This document shows, piece after piece, positions 1-3,938 of a stretch of 5,039 nt of DNA. A program made the translations under genes and the position numbers. How positions within the stretch are numbered: the first letter of the stretch is position 1; every line of letters begins with the position of its first letter. Origin of the DNA: Ferruginibacter sp. GTDB lineage: Bacteria > Bacteroidota > Bacteroidia > Chitinophagales > Chitinophagaceae. The notes beneath the pieces are model-generated. The model searched no databases, was not told the DNA's origin, and saw nothing but the letters and a program-made list of their open reading frames with translations. The stretch covers positions 1 through 5,039 of the forward strand of contig JANXTN010000353.1 in assembly GCA_025352435.1 (NCBI GenBank). Reading direction: 5' to 3'.

Positions 1-125
1 CCCTTCGCCTAAATCCTAACCTGAGTGTGCACAACGTAGCATTCTTCTCCCCTTACGAATTAATTAACAACGCAACGTTTTGACCAAGTGAATGTCTGAA
101 TTAATAAACAATTAAATTATATCTT
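1..125. other. Gene-free leader upstream of the first lipoprotein gene
   Basis: No reading frame of useful length crosses this stretch on either strand, and no RNA gene is recognisable. The first ~80 bases are richer in GC than the following lipoprotein block, and the last 40 bases before the ATG at 126 are almost pure A/T. A TTTG lies at 79-82, but no TAnnTTTG element stands at the right distance, so no Bacteroidota-type promoter could be assigned. Positions 17-40 carry a TAACCT...TGTG...ACAACG pattern that recurs beyond the second lipoprotein gene (see findings). Confidence 0.6.
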
Positions 126-500
126 ATGAAAAATATTTTTCTTCTATTGCCATTTGTAATTGGAATACTATTATTATTTCAATCTTGTAAAAAAGAATCA
201 CCTATTGCACCTACATATCAAACTATTACGCAGTCACTTAAAGCTAATCAATCTTACCAATTTGATTTGGGTACTTTTGGTGATGAAGAGGGGGCTAATA
301 TATCTCAACAAGCAGTTTATTTTGCCATTAGTTCAATTGACAAAGACATTAATACTGGAAAGGCAATTTATAAATATATTCCTGCTACAAACTTTGTGGG
401 CACGGACGAAGTAGAAATAAAATCTGCTCGAGGTTCGAATGGATCAAATGCAAATAACAAAATAGTTTATACAAAAATAAAATTTACATTCACAAATTAA
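126..500 (+). CDS. Small secreted lipoprotein with Ig/cadherin-like beta-sandwich motif
   Basis: This 124-residue protein is predicted to be lipid-anchored and exported. Residues 1-20 form a classic signal sequence: Lys2, then a hydrophobic run of Leu/Ile/Phe/Val. It ends in a lipobox (LFQSC) with Cys21 as the expected lipidated residue. Lys-Lys-Glu follows, which could favour outer-membrane placement, though the export rule differs between Bacteroidota. The mature part is short. Its one recognisable piece is at about 84-98 (Y-x-P-x3-F-x-G-x-D-x-V-x-I), the pattern found near the end of Ig-like / cadherin-like repeats in Bacteroidota surface proteins. A single such domain would fit in ~90 residues. 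The ATG at 126 is chosen because it gives an intact signal peptide, and the preceding bases are A/T-rich as usual for the phylum. A second lipoprotein gene follows after 57 bp on the same strand and may be co-transcribed. The function is unknown and the fold call is inference from one motif. Confidence 0.8.
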   Translation: MKNIFLLLPFVIGILLLFQSCKKESPIAPTYQTITQSLKANQSYQFDLGTFGDEEGANISQQAVYFAISSIDKDINTGKAIYKYIPATNFVGTDEVEIKSARGSNGSNANNKIVYTKIKFTFTN

Positions 501-557
501 ACGGATGGAAAATTATTCTGTGTGTTCTGCTGATTTCAACTTCTAAAATATTCTTTT

Positions 558-956
558 ATGAGACAAATTTATTTAATTTTATCATTTATTATTTTATCAC
601 TTATTTTTTCTTGCACTAAAGAAACAGTGCCCTCAAATTCCGATATCGTTGGAAATTGGAATTGGAAGACTTCCTACTCGTCTACGGGTTTTCAGAAGTT
701 ATCAACTGACACAAACAAGATTTTCTCCATTCAATTTAAAAGCGATTATAAGTTTGTTAATCAAGCCGGTTGTGTTATTGGCGGTCCTACAGAAGGAAAT
801 TATCAATTTCGAACTTTAGGCAATGAAAAAATTGTAATTTTAAAAGCAGAAAATACAAGACCGGACACTTTAAAATTATCGTTTGAAGTAGGCCAATTAA
901 TACTTACAGAGACAAATAATGGATATTCTTGGTATCATTATTTTAATAAGAAATAA
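558..956 (+). CDS. Small secreted lipoprotein, lipocalin-like
   Basis: This 132-residue protein has a hydrophobic signal sequence (residues 2-18) ending in a lipobox, LIFSC, with Cys19 as the lipidation site, so it should be anchored in a membrane facing the periplasm or the outside. After a short Ser/Pro linker, residues 30-38 read IVGNWNWKT. The G-x-W element right after the anchor is typical of the small lipocalin-like lipoproteins that are abundant in Bacteroidota. The rest alternates short beta-type segments (about 55-67, 80-86, 90-97, 104-118, 123-129) consistent with a small beta-barrel. Cys72 is the only cysteine in the mature part besides the anchor. The ligand and role cannot be read from the sequence. 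It follows the other lipoprotein gene in the same direction at a 57-bp gap. Gene reality is well supported; the lipocalin-like assignment is tentative. Confidence 0.8.
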   Translation: MRQIYLILSFIILSLIFSCTKETVPSNSDIVGNWNWKTSYSSTGFQKLSTDTNKIFSIQFKSDYKFVNQAGCVIGGPTEGNYQFRTLGNEKIVILKAENTRPDTLKLSFEVGQLILTETNNGYSWYHYFNKK

Positions 957-1105
957 ATAATTATAATTTTAACAATGCCTAATAAGGGGCTTGTTACTCA
1001 TAACCTTTAACGCTGTGTAGATTACATAACAACGGCGCTACAACAATACACTCAATAAAAGCCGAAAAACTTCCTCCAGCCCCCAATAGCCCCGATACTA
1101 AAGGA

Positions 1106-1126
1106 TGCCGCTGCCTTTGAGCGGCA
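1106..1126. repeat. GC-rich inverted repeat (hairpin)
   Basis: TGCCGCT at 1106-1112 and AGCGGCA at 1120-1126 are perfect reverse complements with a 7-nt loop. An alternative, overlapping pairing exists between GCTGCC (1111-1116 region) and GGCAGC (1122-1127 region), so the element could switch between two stems. No T-run follows on either strand, so it is not a standard terminator. It stands out as a GC-rich island in AT-rich surroundings. Confidence 0.55.
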
Positions 1127-1194
1127 GCAGTGTATAGCGGGATGCAATTGCCCATCAAAGTACAAATGCCTATGTTCCAAAACATTCCCCAAAC

Positions 1195-1220
1195 AAAAAA
1201 GGCTCCGAATAATTGAAGCC
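1195..1220 (-). terminator. Intrinsic terminator of the response regulator gene
   Basis: Read on the minus strand, GGCTTC (1220-1215) pairs with GGAGCC (1206-1201) across an 8-nt loop, with one G:T wobble. Six T residues follow at once (the A-run 1200-1195 on the plus strand). It begins 45 nt after the regulator's stop codon, which is the expected place for its transcript to end. It also argues against a gene running through 994-1299. Confidence 0.7.
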
Positions 1221-1225
1221 CTTCC

Positions 1226-1260
1226 TGTCTTTTGTCTTTAATCTCTTGTCTTAAAATCCT
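1226..1260. repeat. Degenerate heptad tandem repeat, about five 7-bp units
   Basis: On the plus strand the units are TGTCTTT, TGTCTTT, AATCTCT, TGTCTTA and AAATCCT. The core TGTCTT occurs at 1226, 1233 and 1247, so the spacing is 7 and 14 bases. The repeat lies between the regulator's stop codon and its terminator, so it should be transcribed as the 3' untranslated part of that mRNA. It is too short and degenerate to be called a known family. Confidence 0.5.
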
Positions 1261-1264
1261 ATAA

Positions 1265-1963
1265 CTACTCTTGTTCCACCAGTCTAAACCCATTACCATG
1301 TATGTTCACAATCTCCAGCTTAGGATCTTCTTTTAAATACTTGCGGAGTTTTGCAATGTACACATCCATGCTGCGGCCGTTAAAGTAAGTATCGCTGCCC
1401 CATATTTTTTTAAGTGCTGCTTCTCTTGGCAGCAAATCATTTTTGTATTCGCTCAGCATTTTAAGCAACTCATTTTCTTTTGGAGAAAGCGTTTGTGTTT
1501 TGCCATTTACAACCAACTCTCTTAGCCTTGGGTTAAAATGATAGCTGGCAAGATCGAACTCTGCATTGGCCTCTTCTTTGTGCAACTCCTCGTTGCGTTT
1601 AAGGATAGCCTTTATTTTATGCAACAATACATCACTGTCAAATGGTTTGGTAATGTAATCATCTGCACCAAGTTTGTACCCCTGTATAATATCATCCTTC
1701 ATAGTTTTTGCACTTAAAAAGAACAACGGCACATCAGGATTTATATCTCTAATTTCTTCTGCTACCGTAAAGCCATCCATATTTGGCATCATTACATCTA
1801 ACAAACAAATATCAAATTTCTCTCTTTGAAATGCAGCAAGACCGAGTCTTCCATCTCTTTCAAGTATTACATCATAATCATTTAATTCGAGATAATTTTT
1901 AAGAACCATACCAAGATTGGTATCATCTTCACATAATAAAATCTTAGGTTTAATTGCTTCCAT
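1265..1963 (-). CDS. rprY: OmpR/PhoB-family response regulator, RprY-like
   Basis: This 232-residue two-component response regulator is cytoplasmic and binds DNA when phosphorylated. The receiver domain spans about 6-122. Its acidic pocket is Glu12/Asp13/Asp14, the phospho-acceptor is Asp56 (LLDVMMP), the switch residues are Ser84 and Tyr103, and the conserved lysine is Lys106 (ITKPF). A linker leads to a winged-helix effector domain (about 135-230) with the recognition-helix segment FNGRSMDVYIAKLRKYL and the C-terminal hairpin NIHGNGFRL. This segment and the LLCEDD start closely match what I remember of Bacteroides RprY, hence the symbol; the name is by resemblance, not by alignment. Length is normal for the family. 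The ATG at 1963 gives the usual few residues before beta-strand 1. No histidine kinase gene adjoins it: upstream is a divergent ATPase gene, downstream a terminator. The perfect inverted repeat 11 bp upstream (1974-1989) could serve autoregulation. Confidence 0.93.
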   Translation of the reverse strand: MEAIKPKILLCEDDTNLGMVLKNYLELNDYDVILERDGRLGLAAFQREKFDICLLDVMMPNMDGFTVAEEIRDINPDVPLFFLSAKTMKDDIIQGYKLGADDYITKPFDSDVLLHKIKAILKRNEELHKEEANAEFDLASYHFNPRLRELVVNGKTQTLSPKENELLKMLSEYKNDLLPREAALKKIWGSDTYFNGRSMDVYIAKLRKYLKEDPKLEIVNIHGNGFRLVEQE

Positions 1964-1973
1964 AATGTTGTAA

Positions 1974-1989
1974 TTTATTTACAAATAAA
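1974..1989. promoter_or_regulatory. Perfect inverted repeat just upstream of the regulator gene
   Basis: TTTATTT (1974-1980) and AAATAAA (1983-1989) are exact reverse complements separated by AC. On the minus strand the right half reads TTTATTTG (1989-1982), one mismatch from the Bacteroidota -7 element TAnnTTTG. No TTTG was found at the -33 distance. A bound protein here would block the regulator's own promoter. All bases in the arms are A/T, so chance is a real alternative. Confidence 0.3.
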
Positions 1990-2058
1990 ATTAATTGATA
2001 ATCATTACTGCTAATATAATGCCTAATTTTTTGTTAACCTAACCTCTTATGGTTTGCG

Positions 2059-2089
2059 TTTACACGGTTTAATATGCTATGTATATTTA
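2059..2089 (+). promoter_or_regulatory. Candidate Bacteroidota-type promoter for the HerA-like ATPase
   Basis: TTTA (2059-2062), a 19-bp spacer and TATATTTA (2082-2089) each differ by one base from the Bacteroidota consensus TTTG...TAnnTTTG with its usual spacing. Transcription would begin near 2096, giving a leader of about 60 nt. A second -7-like site, CATATTTG (2118-2125), lies closer to the gene but lacks a clear -33 partner. Both matches are imperfect in an AT-rich region. Confidence 0.3.
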
Positions 2090-2127
2090 GACCGCATTAT
2101 AAACATTAAGTCCTAAACATATTTGCG

Positions 2128-2140
2128 GTTAAGTGTTAAC
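2128..2140. promoter_or_regulatory. Inverted repeat GTTAA-GTG-TTAAC before the ATPase start
   Basis: Perfect 5-bp arms (2128-2132 and 2136-2140) flank GTG, ending 17 bp before the ATG at 2158. The hexamer GTTAAC inside it also occurs at 2033-2038 in the same intergenic region. It may be an operator or a small leader hairpin; the sequence alone does not decide. Confidence 0.3.
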
Positions 2141-2157
2141 TTTCCAAAAAAACTAAT

Positions 2158-3708
2158 ATGCCTACTAAAGAAGAATTTATACAAGCTATAAATACGGGAT
2201 ATACTTTTAAAGGAGAAGCGGTGCAAATAGGTGCAGCCGTTTTTGACGGGGAAGTAGTGCCTGAAGCAAAAATTTTATTGCCGCTAAAAACAATGAACCG
2301 CCATGGGTTGATTGCAGGTGCTACAGGTACCGGAAAAACAAAAACGCTGCAAATGATAAGCGAATATTTAAGCGATGCAAGTGTGCCTGTTTTGCTGATG
2401 GATATTAAAGGAGATTTGAGTGGAATTGCTGCTATGGGTGCTTCAAATGAGAAAGTGGTTGATCGTTACCAAAAACTAAACCTAACCTATGCACCCGGAG
2501 AGTTTCCTGCTGAACTACTTTCTCTAACAGGAAAAAATGGTGTAAAGCTCAGAGCAACAGTGAGCGAATTTGGACCTGTGTTGCTCACAAAAATTCTTGA
2601 CCTGAATGACACGCAGGGCGGAGTGATAGCGCTAATTTTTAAATATTGTGATGATAATAAATTACCACTATTAGATTTAAAAGATTTCATAAAGCTCCTA
2701 CAGTTTATTGGTAATGAAGGCAAGGCGGAAGTGGAAAAATTGTATGGTAAAATATCTACCACAACTACAGGCACTATTCTTAGAAAAGTTATAGAGTTAC
2801 AACAGCAGGGTGCAGATGTTTTCTTTGGCGAGAAAAGTTTTGAGATAGATGATTTGATGCGCATTAGCGATAATGGCCAGGGAATGATCAGTATTTTACG
2901 GGTGATGGATGTTCAGGACCGACCAAAATTATTCTCCACGTTTATGTTACAAATGTTGGCTGAGTTGTATGCGTCATCTCCTGAAGAAGGTGATCTTGAT
3001 AAACCAAAATTGGTAATGTTTATTGATGAAGCACATCTTATTTTTCAGGAGGCTAGTAGTGAACTGATTGAGCAGATTGAAACAATTATAAAACTAATTC
3101 GTTCTAAAGGAATCGGTATATTTTTCTGTACGCAAAACCCAATGGATATTCCTGCTTCTGTACTAGGACAGTTGGGTATGAAGATTCAACATGCATTAAG
3201 AGCCTTTACTGCAGCTGACAGAAAAACCATTAAACAAACCGCAGATAATTACCCGGAATCAGCATATTACAAAACAGAAGACTTAATAACACAATTAGGA
3301 ATTGGAGAAGCGTTAGTAACATTATTAAATGAAAAAGGAGTTCCAACACCGTTGGCACACACCATGTTGTGCAGCCCCCGCAGCAGGATGGATGTACTTT
3401 CTCAACAGGAAGTTGATACTATAAATGCAAAAAGTAAACTCGTTGCAAAATATAATGTGGATATTGACAATGAAAGTGCTTACGAAATGCTGAATGCCAA
3501 AATTAAAGATGCAGCAGAAAATGTATCTGTGGCAGATAATCCAAAAGGTAAAGTTGCAAAAGAAGAACCCACTACTTTTGAAAAAATTGCAAATAATACG
3601 GTTGTGAAAAGTATGTTACGCACTGCCGGAAACGGAATTGTACGTACACTGTTAGGCTCATTGGGTTTGGGCGGCAGGAGTAGAACCACGACAAAAAGCT
3701 GGTTCTAG
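2158..3708 (+). CDS. HerA-like / YjgR-family (DUF853) P-loop ATPase
   Basis: This 516-residue cytoplasmic ATPase is of the HerA/FtsK-like fold, in the family of E. coli YjgR (about 500 residues, so full length here). Walker A is GATGTGKT at 54-61. It is followed by MDIKGDLSG (81-89), a hallmark of this family. Walker B is LVMFIDEAH at 285-293, with Asp290 and Glu291 as the metal and catalytic acids. A sensor-like TQNP sits at 325-328, after a stretch (about 303-320) typical of the hexamer interface. The tail, about 475-505, has the GNGIVRTLLGSLGL type of ending seen in YjgR proteins, then a basic/Thr-rich end. The substrate is not established for this family. DNA translocation is inferred from kinship to HerA. 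No NurA nuclease, SIR2 or other HerA partner gene lies beside it, so it looks like a stand-alone housekeeping member rather than a defence operon. The ATG at 2158 follows an A-rich leader and gives the expected N terminus. It is divergent from the response regulator. Confidence 0.92.
   Translation: MPTKEEFIQAINTGYTFKGEAVQIGAAVFDGEVVPEAKILLPLKTMNRHGLIAGATGTGKTKTLQMISEYLSDASVPVLLMDIKGDLSGIAAMGASNEKVVDRYQKLNLTYAPGEFPAELLSLTGKNGVKLRATVSEFGPVLLTKILDLNDTQGGVIALIFKYCDDNKLPLLDLKDFIKLLQFIGNEGKAEVEKLYGKISTTTTGTILRKVIELQQQGADVFFGEKSFEIDDLMRISDNGQGMISILRVMDVQDRPKLFSTFMLQMLAELYASSPEEGDLDKPKLVMFIDEAHLIFQEASSELIEQIETIIKLIRSKGIGIFFCTQNPMDIPASVLGQLGMKIQHALRAFTAADRKTIKQTADNYPESAYYKTEDLITQLGIGEALVTLLNEKGVPTPLAHTMLCSPRSRMDVLSQQEVDTINAKSKLVAKYNVDIDNESAYEMLNAKIKDAAENVSVADNPKGKVAKEEPTTFEKIANNTVVKSMLRTAGNGIVRTLLGSLGLGGRSRTTTKSWF
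3681..3707 (+). repeat. Hairpin overlapping the ATPase stop codon
   Basis: TAGAACCA (3681-3688) and TGGTTCTA (3700-3707) are perfect 8-bp reverse complements around an 11-nt A-rich loop. The right arm covers the last sense codon and most of the TAG stop. No T-run follows, so it is not a standard terminator. It may protect or slow the 3' end of the message. Confidence 0.5.
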
Positions 3709-3807
3709 AAAGCTAAACTCACTAAAGGCAATATTTCCAATGTCTTACAGATAGTTATTAATACTATATTTATGTAGTAAAAATTCTACAAAATAAATAT
3801 AAAAAAC

Positions 3808-3838
3808 TTTGTGTAGATATATAATATATGTATCTTCA
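3808..3838 (+). promoter_or_regulatory. Candidate Bacteroidota-type promoter inside the intergenic region
   Basis: TTTG (3808-3811) is followed after exactly 19 bp by TATCTTCA (3831-3838). The -33 element is perfect. The -7 element matches TAnnTT and differs at the last two positions. Transcription would begin near 3844-3846 and run straight into the terminator at 3873-3903. Confidence 0.35.
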
Positions 3839-3843
3839 CATCG

Positions 3844-3903
3844 GTTTTTCATAGGATATTGGATTTTAAAGCGGGACTAGATTTCTATCTTGGTCCCTTT
3901 TTT
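3844..3903 (+). ncRNA. Possible small RNA of about 60 nt
   Basis: The proposal rests on three things: a promoter-like pair at 3808-3838, a non-coding body with a less A/T-only composition than the flanks (including AGGATATTGGATTTT), and an intrinsic terminator at its end. No known RNA family is recognised. The alternative is that the terminator simply ends the ATPase message 165 bp after its stop codon and that the promoter match is chance. The 5' end is an estimate. Confidence 0.35.
3873..3903 (+). terminator. Intrinsic terminator between the ATPase and recQ genes
   Basis: GGGACTAG (3873-3880) pairs with TTGGTCCC (3890-3897) through five Watson-Crick pairs and then A:T plus two G:T wobbles. 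Six T residues (3898-3903) follow directly. It points rightward, ending transcripts from the ATPase gene or from a small RNA. On the minus strand it lies about 40 nt after the recQ stop with only a short TTT tail, so it may also work weakly in that direction. Confidence 0.7.
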
Positions 3904-3938
3904 ATGTATTTACTTTCCTGTGACAAAAGAAAACTACT

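Larger units (their letters stand above)
957..1264. other. Convergent intergenic region (308 bp)
   Basis: This lies between the end of the lipoprotein pair (+) and the end of the response regulator (-). It contains an intrinsic terminator for the regulator (1195-1220), a degenerate 7-bp tandem repeat (1226-1260) and a GC-richer block (about 1030-1145) with a perfect 7-bp stem at 1106-1126. A minus-strand frame spans 994-1299, but the terminator lies inside it and it overlaps the regulator's 3' end. It is therefore treated as non-coding here. Confidence 0.6.
3709..3938. other. Convergent intergenic region between ATPase and recQ genes
   Basis: Very AT-rich, with no credible protein gene. It contains a short stem (TGTAG...CTACA, about 3774-3790), a promoter-like pair of elements (3808-3838), an overlapping imperfect inverted repeat (3810-3840) and a strong hairpin with T-run (3873-3903). 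The last three are listed separately. Confidence 0.6.

Noticed and set aside
17..83. Integron attC-like recombination site near the left end
   Set aside because: TAAC and AACGTT pieces suggested it, but no pair matching RYYYAAC / GTTRRRY with the needed symmetry could be found, and there is no integrase in the window.
79..110. Bacteroidota promoter for the first lipoprotein gene
   Set aside because: A TTTG is present, but the sequence 19 bp downstream (TAATAAAC) shares only the TA with the -7 consensus.
160..414. Plus-strand 84-codon frame inside the first lipoprotein gene
   Set aside because: It is wholly contained in a gene with a clear signal peptide and lipobox, and the product is low-complexity.
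960..995. Terminator after the second lipoprotein gene
   Set aside because: The only stem (GCCT with GGGGC around 978-990) is four pairs long with a wobble, and the following bases are not a T-run.
994..1299. Minus-strand 101-codon frame with a hydrophobic, Trp-rich middle
   Set aside because: It starts inside the response regulator's coding sequence in another frame, crosses that gene's intrinsic terminator (1195-1220), and its second half is formed by the GC-rich hairpin block and the flanking motif. No domain is recognisable.
2487..2864. Minus-strand 125-codon frame
   Set aside because: It is antisense to the ATPase gene, which has all its motifs; no coding signature of its own.
3480..3689. 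Minus-strand 69-codon frame
   Set aside because: Antisense shadow of the ATPase C-terminal coding region.
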